Positions 34,989 through 44,248 are shown, numbered from the stretch's first letter. The stretch is DNA of 64,000 nucleotides from Paenibacillus mucilaginosus 3016 (GCF_000250655.1 NC_016935.1:62001-126000), one strand, 5' to 3'. The notes: generated from the letters alone by a model not told the origin. Numbers and translations are program-made.

Positions 34989-36871
34989 ATGAAAGCATGG
35001 GTATATGCCGTATCGACGGCAACCGGTATCACCTGGCACGTTTCCTTGGATATGCGTGCGGACAGGGATCATTGGATCCGGACCGCAGGACGCGGATTCA
35101 GGTTATTCGTGCTGGAACCGGAACTCTCTTTCGGACAAGCCCAAGAGCTTGCCGGAAGGGTCAAGGCAGGCGGGCCGGTACGGCAGCTGCTGGGGAAGAT
35201 CCGGGCAGCTGGGGAAAGTTTGGGCATGCGTACGGCCGAAGGAAGCTCGGCGGTTTGGCGGCTGTGGGAGTGGGAGCCTGGCGGTGAAGGAGGAATCCCG
35301 GCCTCCCCCATCCCGGGATATGAAGCCATGGCGGCCAAGATCCATGCCCTGATGCCCGGGCGGTCACTGCTGCCGGAAGAGTACCTTTCGCTGCTGGCCC
35401 ACAGCGGGTTGGAGGAAGCGGCACAGTCTCCTTACTATTACCTGCAGCGCGGATGGCTCGAAGGACGGCTCCATTTGGAGAAGGGTGTTGAACTTCACCG
35501 GGAGGGCAGGGGATTCCCGTTTCGGAGGCCCAAGCTCCGGGCGCAGTGCAAAAGGTGCGGCAGTCAAGGGGCGCAGCTGCCTCAGAAGGGTACCAGCTCT
35601 TCAGCTTCGGTGGTTTGGACCGCATGTCCCCACTGCGGAGGCCCTTGTCCATACTGCGAAGCCTGCCTAACGATGGGGCGGGTGCGTTTCTGTACGCCAT
35701 TGATCCGTTCAGCAGAGCAGCCAAGTACAAGCACGTGGCAGCGGAAGACTCAGGGGTTCGATACAGAGATCTACTTGCAGCCGTGGGGACTGAGCGATGT
35801 TCAGCGGGAAGCCTCGGGCAGCGCACTGCTTTTTTTGAAAGGAAAAAATTCAGTTACAAGAAGTAAGGGAAAAGCATCATCTGAATATAAGCCGGGCCGG
35901 TTCCTGATGTGGGCGGTAACGGGAGCAGGGAAAACGGAAATGATCTTCCCGATGATTCACTACACACTGACTCAAGGCGGCAGGGCGGCTGTCGTTACGC
36001 CGCGCCGGGATGTGGTGCTCGAGCTGCAGCCCCGCTTGGCGAAAGCCTTCCCCGGTGTCCAGCTCGTCACACTGTACGGCGGCAGTGAGCAGCGCTGGGA
36101 CCAGGGGGATCTCGTGCTGGCGACCACCCACCAGCTGATGAGGTTCTATGAAGCATTCGACCTCGTCATTATCGATGAAATTGATGCTTATCCCTACCAC
36201 AATAATCCCATGCTGCAGCATGCCGCGGAGCAAGTCTGCCGGCCGGACGGAGCGTATATCCTGCTCTCCGCAACTCCGCCTGAGCCGCTCCAGCGGGAAG
36301 TGCGCCGCGGACGGCTTCCGCATGCCCGGGTGGCCGCGCGGTTTCACCGTCACCCGCTGCCGGTTCCCCTGCTGCTGGCCACTCCGCCGCTGCAGCGCAG
36401 CATGCAGCAGGGAAGCCTGCCGCTCCGGCTGAAGGACAAGCTGCAGGCTTCTCTGCGGCGAGGCGCCCAGCTCTTTGTTTTTGTACCGAAGATCGCTTCG
36501 GTGGGTCCGCTTACGGAGATCCTGAGAAGTAGCTTTCCCGGTGTTCCGGTGGAGGGAACCTCATCCAAAGATGAACAGCGGGCGGAGAAGGTGACGGCTT
36601 TCCGGCAGTCCCAAATTCGAATCCTGGTGACGACGACCATTCTGGAGCGGGGAGTGACGATCCCTAAGTCGGATGTCTTTATCCTCGACGCCGATTCCCG
36701 TCTGTTCGATGCTGCTGCATTAATCCAGATGGCCGGGCGGGAAGATCATCTGAGGATCCGGCCGGGACGGTGATCTTTGCTGCCCAGCAGAAAACCCGAT
36801 CCCAGGCTTCCGCCCTACGGCAGATCAAGGAAATGAACCGTCTGGCGCGCAAAAAGGGGTATATAGGGTAA
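34989..36871 (+). pseudogene. comFA: Competence helicase ComFA, frameshifted in helicase motif VI
   Basis: Membrane-associated DNA helicase that helps pull transforming DNA into the cell. A long N-terminal region (about 180 residues) precedes a zinc cluster (CKRCGS ... CPHCGGPCPYCEAC). Walker A is WAVTGAGKTEMIF, motif II VIIDEIDAYPY, motif III LLSATPP, and the C-terminal RecA lobe contains TTTILERGVTIPKSDVFILD. The open frame stops early at 36773 in LIQMAGREDHLRIRPGR. In another frame the sequence continues SSEDPAGTVIFAAQQKTRSQ to ALRQIKEMNRLARKKG and stops at 36869-36871, the expected ComFA end. Adding one GGGC unit to CCGGGCGGGAAG (36733-36742) restores QMAGRAGRSSEDP, i.e. motif VI. So a 4-base loss in a GGGC repeat, real or an error, breaks the gene. 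comFC follows as in B. subtilis. Confidence 0.88.
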
Positions 36872-36904
36872 TGATCTATGAAGTGCATGAGAGGAGATGG
36901 ACCG

Positions 36905-37672
36905 GTGTGGACTGATAAGGTCCGGCGCTGGCTTGCCGTCCTGCTCGGTGAGAGTGAAAGTCTGCTGTCCCGCAGGGATCCCCCCTGTCTGATCTGCGGC
37001 ACACCGGGCGGTAAACAGGCTCTTCCGGTATGCCGGTTGTGCTGGGCGAAAATTCCCTGGATCGCCGATGTCCGCTGTTCCGTATGCGGCAGACCGGAAG
37101 AATGCCAAGATTGTCTAAGGCGGGAAAGGACTTACTATACAAAAAACCGCAGTGTTGTTCGATATAATGATCATATGAAAGAATGGCTGGCCCTCTATAA
37201 ATACCGGGGAAAAGAATCGATGCGTGAAGTGATCGGTCCCATGCTGCAGCATGCCTACCGGCTTCACCGCATGGCGGAGACGGCACCGGCGGTAGAAGTG
37301 CTCTCGTATGTGCCACTGAGCCAGCAACGATTCGGTGAGCGGGGATTCAACCAGGCGGAGCAGCTCGCCCGGGAACTGGGGCAGCGAACGAATGTGCCAG
37401 TACTCCCGCTCCTGCTGAGGACCCAGCATACCGGCAAACAAAGCTTCAAGAGCCGATCCGACCGTCTGCGCGATCTCCGAGGGGTATTCGCGGCAGAAGC
37501 CCAAGGGACCGCATGGATTCGGGAGGCCTGCCGCCGGGGACCCGTTCGGGTGTATCTCATTGATGATGTATACACCACAGGCAGTACGCTGAACGAGTGC
37601 GCGAGGACGATTCGCGAGGCGGTCAACGTCAAGGCTCCGGTGGAAGTTTGCGGCATCAGCTGGGCCCGGTAA
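36905..37672 (+). CDS. comFC: Competence protein ComFC (phosphoribosyltransferase family)
   Basis: About 255 residues. N-terminal zinc-finger region with CxxC pairs (CLICG, CRLC, CSVCGRPEECQDC), then a type I phosphoribosyltransferase domain with PRPP loop VYLIDDVYTTGSTLNECA, and the family block GFNQAEQLA. It is required for efficient DNA uptake in B. subtilis; the biochemical role is unclear. GTG 36905 has GAGGAG 9 bases upstream; ATG 36878 is the longer alternative. It begins 33 bases after the restored comFA stop. Confidence 0.92.
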   Translation: MWTDKVRRWLAVLLGESESLLSRRDPPCLICGTPGGKQALPVCRLCWAKIPWIADVRCSVCGRPEECQDCLRRERTYYTKNRSVVRYNDHMKEWLALYKYRGKESMREVIGPMLQHAYRLHRMAETAPAVEVLSYVPLSQQRFGERGFNQAEQLARELGQRTNVPVLPLLLRTQHTGKQSFKSRSDRLRDLRGVFAAEAQGTAWIREACRRGPVRVYLIDDVYTTGSTLNECARTIREAVNVKAPVEVCGISWAR

Positions 37673-37716
37673 TGCCCATCGTATATACGGACAGCTACAA
37701 CATTTTGTATGTGCGT

Positions 37717-37744
37717 TTGTCCTTAATTTAGGCTACACTAGAAG
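37717..37744 (+). promoter_or_regulatory. Weak promoter candidate before yvyF
   Basis: TTGTCC (37717-37722), 16 bases, TAGAAG (37739-37744), in the 105-base gap after comFC. Confidence 0.3.
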
Positions 37745-37777
37745 TATTAGGACAGGCACCAGGGGAGGAAGTATGCG

Positions 37778-38191
37778 ATGAGTCTTAATGTGGAAAACTG
37801 TAACCGCTGCGGCAAAATTTATGTAAAGAACAACTTTGGTGTTTGCCCTGCCTGCATCAAGGAAATTGAACTGCAGTACGAGAAATGCCTGAAATACCTT
37901 CGCGAGAACAAGGGCAGCTCGATGCAGGAGCTCAGCGAAGCAACGGAAGTCCCCATGAAACAGATTATGAAGTTCATCCGCGACGGCCGCATCTCAATCA
38001 AGAACAATCCGAACATGACTTACGAGTGCGATGCCTGCGGAAATTCGATCCGCGAAGGCAATCTGTGCGATTCATGCCGCAACCGCTTGATGAAAGACAC
38101 AAGCGATCTGCATGCGCAGGAGGAAAGAAAACGGCTGTATCAAGAACAGCATAAAGCGACATTCCAGTCCAAAGATAAAAATGATCGCTGA
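37778..38191 (+). CDS. yvyF: Flagellar operon zinc-finger protein YvyF
   Basis: 137 residues with two paired CxxC sites, CNRCGKIY...CPAC at the N-terminus and CDACGNSIREGNLCDSC near residue 85, which should bind zinc, and between them a helical region (YLRENKGSSMQELSEATEVP) like a MerR/winged helix. It matches the YvyF family that lies just before flgM in B. subtilis. Function is poorly known; a regulatory role is assumed. GGGGAGG precedes the ATG. Confidence 0.88.
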   Translation: MSLNVENCNRCGKIYVKNNFGVCPACIKEIELQYEKCLKYLRENKGSSMQELSEATEVPMKQIMKFIRDGRISIKNNPNMTYECDACGNSIREGNLCDSCRNRLMKDTSDLHAQEERKRLYQEQHKATFQSKDKNDR

Positions 38192-38208
38192 TTTGCATAT
38201 AATTCCAC

Positions 38209-38236
38209 TAAACATTTGAATCCCGCCAGCCGATAA
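38209..38236 (+). promoter_or_regulatory. Sigma-D promoter of flgM
   Basis: TAAA (38209-38212), 16-base spacer, GCCGATAA (38229-38236): one base from the sigma-D -10 consensus GCCGATAT. CCCGCC (38222-38227) and GGCGGGTTT (38254 onward) also form a hairpin across it that may weakly end yvyF transcripts. Confidence 0.75.
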
Positions 38237-38292
38237 AAAAGTATATCGATAAAGGCGGGTTTCTCTATTCCTGCCGATTGAGGTGAAAAAGT

Positions 38293-38574
38293 ATGAAAAT
38301 CAACGGATCCAACCAAATGAATGCCATCAGCCGCTACAAGAAAACGGCTGAACCCCAGCAAGCCGCCGCTCCGGCCAAAGCGAAGCCGAAGGACCAGGTG
38401 GAGATCTCGAGTCAAGCGAAAGAGCTTCTCGAATCCCAATCCGTCAAGTCCGCCGGTGCCGCAGCCGATGCCCGCGCAGAGAAGATCCAATCGCTGAAAC
38501 AGGCGGTTCAATCGGGAACTTATTCCGTGGATGCAGGCAAGCTGGCTGAACGACTGCTGCCCTATCTGACCTAA
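38293..38574 (+). CDS. flgM: Anti-sigma-D factor FlgM
   Basis: Binds and holds back flagellar sigma-D until the hook is complete. 93 residues; N-terminus MKINGSNQMNAISRYKK and the sigma-binding C-terminus KIQSLKQAVQSGTYSVDAGK match the family. The Ala/Pro/Lys-rich middle fits an unfolded protein. It has its own sigma-D promoter, which gives the usual autoregulatory loop. Confidence 0.95.
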   Translation: MKINGSNQMNAISRYKKTAEPQQAAAPAKAKPKDQVEISSQAKELLESQSVKSAGAAADARAEKIQSLKQAVQSGTYSVDAGKLAERLLPYLT

Positions 38575-38596
38575 TCTAACCTGGAGGTGGTGAGCC

Positions 38597-39097
38597 ATGT
38601 CTTTCGAGGCCCTGCTCGATACCATGACCGAACTGAATGAGATTCACAACTCGCTTCTGGAGCTCGCGGAGCAGAAGAGACATGTGCTCATCCATAACCA
38701 AGTGGAGCAGCTGATGCAGATTGTAACCAAAGAGAACAAGATGCTGAAGCGCATTGGGGAGCTGGAACAGCAGCGGGTGGAAGTGACCGGTGCGTTCCTG
38801 ATGGAAAAAGGCTATAAGCCGAATCCCCGTGTAACGGTAAGTGATCTGACGAAAATTTTGTTTAATATAGAAGACAAGAAACTGCTGCTCGACAAGCAGA
38901 AGCAGCTCGCGGCAGCCATTAGGAAGCTGCGGGAGCTCAACCGCGTGAACCAGCAGATGATCGAGCACTCGCTGGCGTATATTGATTACTCGCTTGACCT
39001 GATTGTAGGTCCTCCTGAGGATGAGTTCGTTTATAAGAACCCCCAGGCCGGGGCCAGCGGGCCGAAGCGTCAAGGGATGTTTGACTCGAGAGCTTAA
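38597..39097 (+). CDS. flgN: Flagellar export chaperone FlgN
   Basis: Helical chaperone (166 residues) for the hook-filament junction proteins FlgK and FlgL, encoded right after it. Almost all of the protein is predicted coiled helix (LLDTMTELNEIHNSLLELAE; LREL and NQQMIEHSLAYID). GGAGGTGG precedes the ATG, 22 bases after flgM. It ends with a Pro/Gly-rich tail. Confidence 0.9.
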   Translation: MSFEALLDTMTELNEIHNSLLELAEQKRHVLIHNQVEQLMQIVTKENKMLKRIGELEQQRVEVTGAFLMEKGYKPNPRVTVSDLTKILFNIEDKKLLLDKQKQLAAAIRKLRELNRVNQQMIEHSLAYIDYSLDLIVGPPEDEFVYKNPQAGASGPKRQGMFDSRA

Positions 39098-39184
39098 AGG
39101 CGCGTTTACTATAATGGCTGATTTGCGGAACCGGAGGAAGAGCACCGGCCGCTGCGGCATAGATACCGGAGGGGAAACGAACAC

Positions 39185-40792
39185 ATGCGTTCAACATTTG
39201 GCGGAATCGAGATATCTAAGCGCAGCTTGTTCACACAGCAGGCGGCGTTGACTACCACGGGCCATAACATTGCCAATGCCAATACCAAAGGATACTCCCG
39301 TCAGGTCGTCAATATGGTGGCATCGATCCCGATCGAATATCCGGGTCTGATGCGCAGTAACATTCCGGGACAGCTTGGACAAGGGGTAGAGTTCGACCAG
39401 ATCAACCGGATTCGTGAGAAGTTTCTCGACAATCAATTTCACAACGAAAATAAAAGCTTGGGCGATTGGTCCATTCGTAAAGATACATTGGAAAAGCTTG
39501 AAGCCATCATGAACGAGCCGTCCGATACAGGGATCCGCCAGACGATCGAGGGGTTCTGGAATGCCTGGCAGGAGCTCAGCAAATCGCCGGAAAACACAAC
39601 GGCACGCGTCCTGGTAAAGGAGCGTGCGCTTGCTATGACCGATGCATTCAATCAAACCTCGCGCCAGCTCTCCGAGCTTGCTACGGACCTGACCGAAAGC
39701 ATCGGGATCAAAGCGCAGGAAGCCAACACGGCCCTGAACCAGATCGCGAAGCTGAACGAGGAGATCTACCGCATTGAAGGGCTTGGGAACAACGCTAACG
39801 ACCTTCGCGACCAGCGCGACCTGCTCATGGACGATCTGTCCAAGATTGTGAATATCACGTTCACCGAAGAGGCGAACGGATACAACGTCAGGATGGGGAA
39901 CGTGCAGCTGGTAGCCGGCAGAACGGTGGGCACGCAGTTCACCACGGCTTCCATGGAGGCGGCGGCAGCAGCCGGCGATCTGAGCGGAGGCGAAGTCTAC
40001 GGGATGATCCAATCGCGGGACAATTATGTGGGCAATTATCAGTTCCAGCTTGATAACATGCTGAAGACGCTGGTGCAAGGCGATATGCAGATCAAGCTGC
40101 CGTCCGGTGCTGTTATTCCGGAGGGAACCACGCTCACGATCATGAAGCCGGACGGTACCACCGAGCAGAAGCAGTTTACCGGCACGATGGCGGACCGTAC
40201 GATTGGAGCCGACACGAATGTTGTCGTGAAAGGCTTCAACGGACTTCATGCGCTTGGCTATTCGGGGAATGATCCGATCAGCTCGGGCCTCGAGTTCTTT
40301 TCCTTGAAGACAGGATACTCGGAATTCAGTGCGGCAAGTGTAACGGTGAACAGCACAATTCAAAGCGATGTCTCCAACATCTCTTCCTCGTTCCGCACAT
40401 ATATGGGAGCAGACGGGAACGAGAAGGTGGTCAAAGGGAACAATGACATGGCCCTCCTCCTCGCCAATGTGCGGTATGAGCGCGTAGACTTCGATCCGAC
40501 CGCCACAGGCAGACCCATGCTCACCGACGGTACGTTTGATGAGTTCTTCCGCTCGATTATCGGCCAACTCGGTGTACAAAGCCAGGAGGCCACCCGCCAG
40601 GCGACGAATCAGCAGACGCTGGTCGACCAGGTCGATTCCAACCGTCAGGCTGTCAGCGGTGTATCGCTGGATGAAGAGATGGCGAATATGATCAAATTCC
40701 AGCACGCATATAATGCCGCAGCCCGTGCACTGACCACATTCGATGAAATGCTGGACAAGGTCATTAACGGCATGGGAACCGTCGGCCGATAA
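39185..40792 (+). CDS. flgK: Hook-filament junction protein FlgK (HAP1)
   Basis: Exported axial protein of 535 residues that caps the hook base of the filament. N-terminal STFGGIEISKRSLFTQQAAL with the rod/hook signature GHNIANANTKGYSRQ; C-terminal SLDEEMANMIKFQHAYNAAA is the conserved heptad segment. The middle variable domain is about 300 residues. GGAGGGG precedes the ATG. The order flgM-flgN-flgK-flgL is standard. Confidence 0.97.
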   Translation: MRSTFGGIEISKRSLFTQQAALTTTGHNIANANTKGYSRQVVNMVASIPIEYPGLMRSNIPGQLGQGVEFDQINRIREKFLDNQFHNENKSLGDWSIRKDTLEKLEAIMNEPSDTGIRQTIEGFWNAWQELSKSPENTTARVLVKERALAMTDAFNQTSRQLSELATDLTESIGIKAQEANTALNQIAKLNEEIYRIEGLGNNANDLRDQRDLLMDDLSKIVNITFTEEANGYNVRMGNVQLVAGRTVGTQFTTASMEAAAAAGDLSGGEVYGMIQSRDNYVGNYQFQLDNMLKTLVQGDMQIKLPSGAVIPEGTTLTIMKPDGTTEQKQFTGTMADRTIGADTNVVVKGFNGLHALGYSGNDPISSGLEFFSLKTGYSEFSAASVTVNSTIQSDVSNISSSFRTYMGADGNEKVVKGNNDMALLLANVRYERVDFDPTATGRPMLTDGTFDEFFRSIIGQLGVQSQEATRQATNQQTLVDQVDSNRQAVSGVSLDEEMANMIKFQHAYNAAARALTTFDEMLDKVINGMGTVGR

Positions 40793-40834
40793 CCCTATCA
40801 GCACGATACTATTACTCTGAGGTGAGGATAAGCC

Positions 40835-41731
40835 ATGACTATGCGGGTAACGCAAGGGATGCTGAACAACCAGCTGCTGCGTAACATCAACTCCAACCTG
40901 AACCGCATCAATACGCACCAGAACGAGCTGTCCACCGGACGCCGGATCAACAAGCCCTCCGATGACCCGGTAGGCATGACTTTTTCGCTCCGCTACCGCA
41001 GTGAGCTCTCCGCTAACGATCAGTACGAGAGCAATGTAACGACGGCCATCTCCTGGCTGGAGTATACGGATACGACGCTGGACCAAGCGAACACGGTCAT
41101 TCAGCGCGCCCGTGAGCTGGCTGTCCAAGGGGCGAACGGTACGAATCCGCAGCAGGCCTTGGATGCTATCAAGACCGAGATTGACCAACTCTATCAGCAG
41201 ATGGTGACGATCGGTAACAGCGAATTCAACGGCAAGCACGTATTTAACGGCCAAATTACCGACCAGGCTCCCTACACTGCTGCCAATGCGGCTACAACTT
41301 CGGTAGACACCGGTGCGATTCAATTCGATATCGGGGCGGGCGTCAGAGTAAAAGCGAATATTACAGGTGACGAAGTGTTTGGCCAGGCCTCTTCGAATAC
41401 AAACGTATTCAAGGTACTGCAGGATCTCTCGACCGCATTGGGTGCAGGTAACCAGAATGGCATCAATGATGCCCTGGGCCGTTTGGATCAAGCCAATGAC
41501 CTGTTCCTGCAGGGACGGGCCGATGTCGGAGCACGGATGAACCGCATTGAACTGGCTCAATCGCGGCTGCAGGATATCAACGTGAATCTGCAGACGCTGC
41601 AGTCCCGCACGGAAGACGCTGATATATCCGAGGTCATTACGAATCTGAAAACCGATGAGAACGTCTACCAGGCTTCCTTGTCGGTAGGTTCGAAAATTAT
41701 CTCTTCGTCGCTTGTTGACTTCCTGAGATAA
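40835..41731 (+). CDS. flgL: Hook-filament junction protein FlgL (HAP3)
   Basis: Flagellin-like junction protein of 298 residues. N-terminal MTMRVTQGMLNNQLLRNINS with ELSTGRRINKPSDDPVG, and C-terminal AQSRLQDINVNLQTLQSRTE with SVGSKIISSSLVDFLR, match FlgL. GAGGTGAGG precedes the ATG. Shorter than flgK and directly after it. Confidence 0.96.
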   Translation: MTMRVTQGMLNNQLLRNINSNLNRINTHQNELSTGRRINKPSDDPVGMTFSLRYRSELSANDQYESNVTTAISWLEYTDTTLDQANTVIQRARELAVQGANGTNPQQALDAIKTEIDQLYQQMVTIGNSEFNGKHVFNGQITDQAPYTAANAATTSVDTGAIQFDIGAGVRVKANITGDEVFGQASSNTNVFKVLQDLSTALGAGNQNGINDALGRLDQANDLFLQGRADVGARMNRIELAQSRLQDINVNLQTLQSRTEDADISEVITNLKTDENVYQASLSVGSKIISSSLVDFLR

Positions 41732-41742
41732 GAGGTGGGCCT

Positions 41743-42324
41743 ATGAGTCTGTCGATTTCTCCTCAGATTGGAATTCATCAGCAGTATGCACGTATCGGTA
41801 TTGATGCGGATCTGGGTCAGTTCCAGATCTCGCAAAGTCCTGCCTCGCTGGAGATTACCACGACTCCGGCGAAGCATGACTACCATACGGAAGGCGGCAA
41901 GCTTACGATCGACAACAGCGCTTGGCGGGATGCACTAGGCAACGGCCCCCATCTGGAGGTCATGAACCGGATCTACTCCAAGAGTCAGAGCATTGCCCTT
42001 CAGGGGATTGCCAAGATTGTTGAAGACGGAAACCGGATGGCGGCCATTCACACCAAAGAAAATGCGATTGCCGCACTTGCCGCAGACAGCACGCAAGACA
42101 TCGACTTCAGGGAATACATGTATATGGGCGATGCCGCTTATGACAATATTGATCTGAATTACGAGCCGGCCCGGGTGATTCGGGATATCCAGCCGGCGCA
42201 GGTACATATCAATGTCACCCGCAATGCTCCGGAGATTCAGTATAACCGGGGGAAGCTGGATATTTACATGCAGCAGCATGCCAGTGTTGAATTCACGCCG
42301 CCGCAGATTGACTACAAAATTTAA
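41743..42324 (+). CDS. yviE: DUF6470 family protein (YviE)
   Basis: 193-residue cytoplasmic protein matching the YviE/DUF6470 family that lies between flgL and fliW in B. subtilis. It starts 11 bases after flgL. Beta-strand-rich N-terminus (ISPQIGIHQQYARIGIDADL), then a helical segment with repeated Ala/Ile. No catalytic motif. Function is unknown; the conserved position suggests a flagellar assembly role. Confidence 0.85.
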   Translation: MSLSISPQIGIHQQYARIGIDADLGQFQISQSPASLEITTTPAKHDYHTEGGKLTIDNSAWRDALGNGPHLEVMNRIYSKSQSIALQGIAKIVEDGNRMAAIHTKENAIAALAADSTQDIDFREYMYMGDAAYDNIDLNYEPARVIRDIQPAQVHINVTRNAPEIQYNRGKLDIYMQQHASVEFTPPQIDYKI

Positions 42325-42337
42325 AAAGAGTCATAAT

Positions 42338-42376
42338 GAAGCTATAGAGGCATTTTGCGCTATAGCTCGTTTTTTT
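42338..42376 (+). terminator. Rho-independent terminator after DUF6470
   Basis: AGCTATAG (42340-42347) pairs with CTATAGCT (42360-42367), then CG and seven T (42370-42376). It separates flgM-yviE from fliW-csrA. Confidence 0.85.
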
Positions 42377-42401
42377 ATTCCATAAGGAAGAAGGTGCGCT
42401 C

Positions 42402-42845
42402 TTGCGTATTAACACATTGGCTCTGGGAGAGATCGAATACACCGAGGAAGAGGTGCTTACGTTTCCTAACGGAATTCCCGGATTTGAAGAGTATACCCGG
42501 TTTTTGATTATCGGACGGGGGGAAGCCTTCTCGTATCTTCAGTCACTGGAGGACGAAGGGATCAGCTTCGTCATTCTGAATCCCTTTGACATTTATCGGG
42601 CTTACGAGTTCGAGCTAAGTCAGGAAGATCAGGACGAGCTGGAAATCCGGTCGGAAGAGGGCATTGAAATATGGTCCATCGTGACTCTCGGGAAGCAGCC
42701 TGAGCAGTATACGGTCAACTTGATGGGACCACTGGTTGTGAATACCGTGAGCTGCCTGGGTAAGCAGGTTGTCCTTCATCATTCGCCTTATGGAACCAAA
42801 CACAGCTTGGTCGAATTGATCGCCAATTCGAAAGAGGGGGAGTGA
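42402..42845 (+). CDS. fliW: Flagellar assembly factor FliW
   Basis: 147 residues, TTG start after GGAAGAAGG. FliW binds either flagellin or CsrA; when flagellin accumulates FliW is occupied and CsrA is free to block flagellin translation. LTFPNGIPGFEEYTRFLI and FVILNPFDIYRAYEFEL are family hallmarks. Its stop codon lies 5 bases before the csrA start, so the two partners are made together. Confidence 0.95.
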   Translation: MRINTLALGEIEYTEEEVLTFPNGIPGFEEYTRFLIIGRGEAFSYLQSLEDEGISFVILNPFDIYRAYEFELSQEDQDELEIRSEEGIEIWSIVTLGKQPEQYTVNLMGPLVVNTVSCLGKQVVLHHSPYGTKHSLVELIANSKEGE

Positions 42846-42850
42846 CCGGA

Positions 42851-43087
42851 ATGCTTGTACTCTCACGCAAAAAGGGCGAATCCATCATGATCGGGGATGG
42901 GATCGAGGTGATTGTTCTCGGGGTGGAAGGAGAGACGGTAAAAATCGGTCTGAAGGCTCCCCGGCAGCAGTCCATTCTGCGCAAGGAAATCTATCTCGCG
43001 CTCAAGGAATCGAACCAGGAAGCCTCGACAGCACAGGATGGATCCGGCAATCAGATCGACCAGTTAAAAAAGCTGCTCGGAAAATAG
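42851..43087 (+). CDS. csrA: Translational regulator CsrA
   Basis: RNA-binding protein of 78 residues that binds GGA in hairpin loops and blocks ribosome access. MLVLSRKKGESIMIGD and EIYLALKESNQEA are the conserved ends of the RNA-binding surface; Arg6 and the region around Arg44 (QQSILRKEIY) are present. The ATG 42851 is chosen over the GTG at 42842, which overlaps the fliW stop. It lies 165 bases before flagellin 1, whose leader has a matching binding hairpin. Confidence 0.96.
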   Translation: MLVLSRKKGESIMIGDGIEVIVLGVEGETVKIGLKAPRQQSILRKEIYLALKESNQEASTAQDGSGNQIDQLKKLLGK

Positions 43088-43117
43088 AAAAAATTTTCGG
43101 AAACTGGAAAAATACTA

Positions 43118-43145
43118 TAAAAAACGGCCCTGAAGCCGCCGATAT
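43118..43145 (+). promoter_or_regulatory. Sigma-D promoter of flagellin 1
   Basis: TAAA (43118-43121), 16-base spacer, perfect GCCGATAT (43138-43145). Transcription should start near 43152, giving a leader of about 100 bases. Confidence 0.85.
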
Positions 43146-43210
43146 ATTGTAAGGTAGAGGAAATTTAAGGGCGGCCGACCTTATCTCACCTTTCGAATTT
43201 ATTCGGGTCT

Positions 43211-43224
43211 CCGCAAGGACGCGG
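43211..43224 (+). promoter_or_regulatory. Predicted CsrA-binding hairpin in flagellin 1 leader
   Basis: CCGC (43211-43214), loop AAGGAC, GCGG (43221-43224): a GGA in a hexaloop, the standard CsrA target. A second GGA lies in the ribosome site GGGAGGA (43238-43244). Two sites at this spacing also occur in the B. subtilis hag leader. Confidence 0.65.
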
Positions 43225-43252
43225 CAGACGAACTTCAGGGAGGAAGAATCCA

Positions 43253-44137
43253 ATGAGAATCAACCATAACATTTCCGCACTCAACACGCACCGCCAGCTG
43301 GGCACGAACACAGCAAACGCAGCAAAGAACATCGAGAAGCTGTCTTCCGGTCTTCGTATCAACCGTGCAGGCGATGACGCTGCAGGCCTTGCGATCTCCG
43401 AGAAGATGCGCGGCCAAATCCGCGGTCTGGATCAAGCATCCCGCAACGCGCAGGACGGCATCTCCCTGATCCAAACAGGCGAGGGCGCCCTGCAGGAAGT
43501 ACACTCGATCCTTCAGCGTCAAAGAGAACTGGCTGTACAATCCGCGAACGACACGAACGTAACGGCTGACCGTACGGCACTGGAAGCGGAATTCGACCAG
43601 CTGTCCAGCGAGATTTCCCGTATCAAGGACAACACGACGTTCAACACGCAGAAGCTGCTTGACGGCAGTGCAGCGGCAGCGCTGAAGATCCACGTAGGCG
43701 CCGATGCCGGTCAAACGATCGACATCGACCTCGACACGGCAGGCGTAGACCTGACGGCGATCCACACGGCAGCAAGCGGTGCAACGATTGCAACGCAAAC
43801 GGATGCCAACACGGCGATCACGACGATCAACACGCAAATCGAGTCCGTATCGTCCGGCCGTTCGTACCTGGGTGCGCTGCAGAACCGTCTGGAGCACACG
43901 ATCAACAACCTGAACAACGCGTCCGAGAACCTGACGGCTTCCGAGTCCCGGATCCGCGACGTAGACATGGCGAAAGAAATGATGGAGCAGACAAAGAACA
44001 ACATCCTGTCGCAGGCTGCGCAGGCGATGCTGGCTCAAGCGAACCAGCAGCCGCAGGCGTACTGCAGCTCCTCCGTTAATATCATATATCCAGGGGGATG
44101 GAGAAACGCCATTCCCCTTTCTTTTTTCGTCAGTTGA
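43253..44137 (+). CDS. hag: Flagellin 1, C-terminus altered by a 1-base loss
   Basis: Filament subunit. [20 protein letters not shown] and the block [20 protein letters not shown] are universal flagellin sequence; the C-terminal D0/D1 helix includes [20 protein letters not shown]. The centre is short, so there is almost no exposed D2/D3 domain. Compared with flagellin 2 (45747), one G is missing at 44056-44057 (GCAGGCG in place of GCAGGGCG). The normal end QPQGVLQLLR is replaced by 26 residues read from the 3' untranslated region and through the terminator. The last residues are part of the export and polymerisation surface, so the altered protein is unlikely to work normally. A real mutation and a sequencing error are both possible. 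Confidence 0.93.
   Translation: MRINHNISALNTHRQLGTNTANAAKNIEKLSSGLRINRAGDDAAGLAISEKMRGQIRGLDQASRNAQDGISLIQTGEGALQEVHSILQRQRELAVQSANDTNVTADRTALEAEFDQLSSEISRIKDNTTFNTQKLLDGSAAAALKIHVGADAGQTIDIDLDTAGVDLTAIHTAASGATIATQTDANTAITTINTQIESVSSGRSYLGALQNRLEHTINNLNNASENLTASESRIRDVDMAKEMMEQTKNNILSQAAQAMLAQANQQPQAYCSSSVNIIYPGGWRNAIPLSFFVS
44093..44127 (+). terminator. Rho-independent terminator of flagellin 1
   Basis: GGGG...ATGG (from 44093) pairs with CCAT...CCCC (44109-44117) with one bulge, then TTTCTTTTTT. It is repeated almost exactly after flagellin 2. Confidence 0.85.
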
Positions 44138-44216
44138 TTTTTCCAAGGGCAAAAGCCGCGGAAGTCCCTGCCATGTCATGAAGTAAGCATCATGCCTTAT
44201 TTTCCCTTTGGAAAAG
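44138..44216. repeat. Inverted repeat pair after flagellin 1
   Basis: TTTTTCCAAGGGCAAAA (44138-44154) faces ATTTTCCCTTTGGAAAAG (44199-44216), nearly complementary arms around about 45 unrelated bases. The same arms, with a different centre, lie after flagellin 2 (46633-46693). Confidence 0.6.
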
Positions 44217-44248
44217 TTACACTTACACTACACGAAGGAGTTATGTAC

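Noticed and set aside
39191..41560. 789-codon minus-strand frame across flgK and flgL
   Set aside because: Both plus-strand genes are certain. The antisense translation has no signal, domain or ribosome site.
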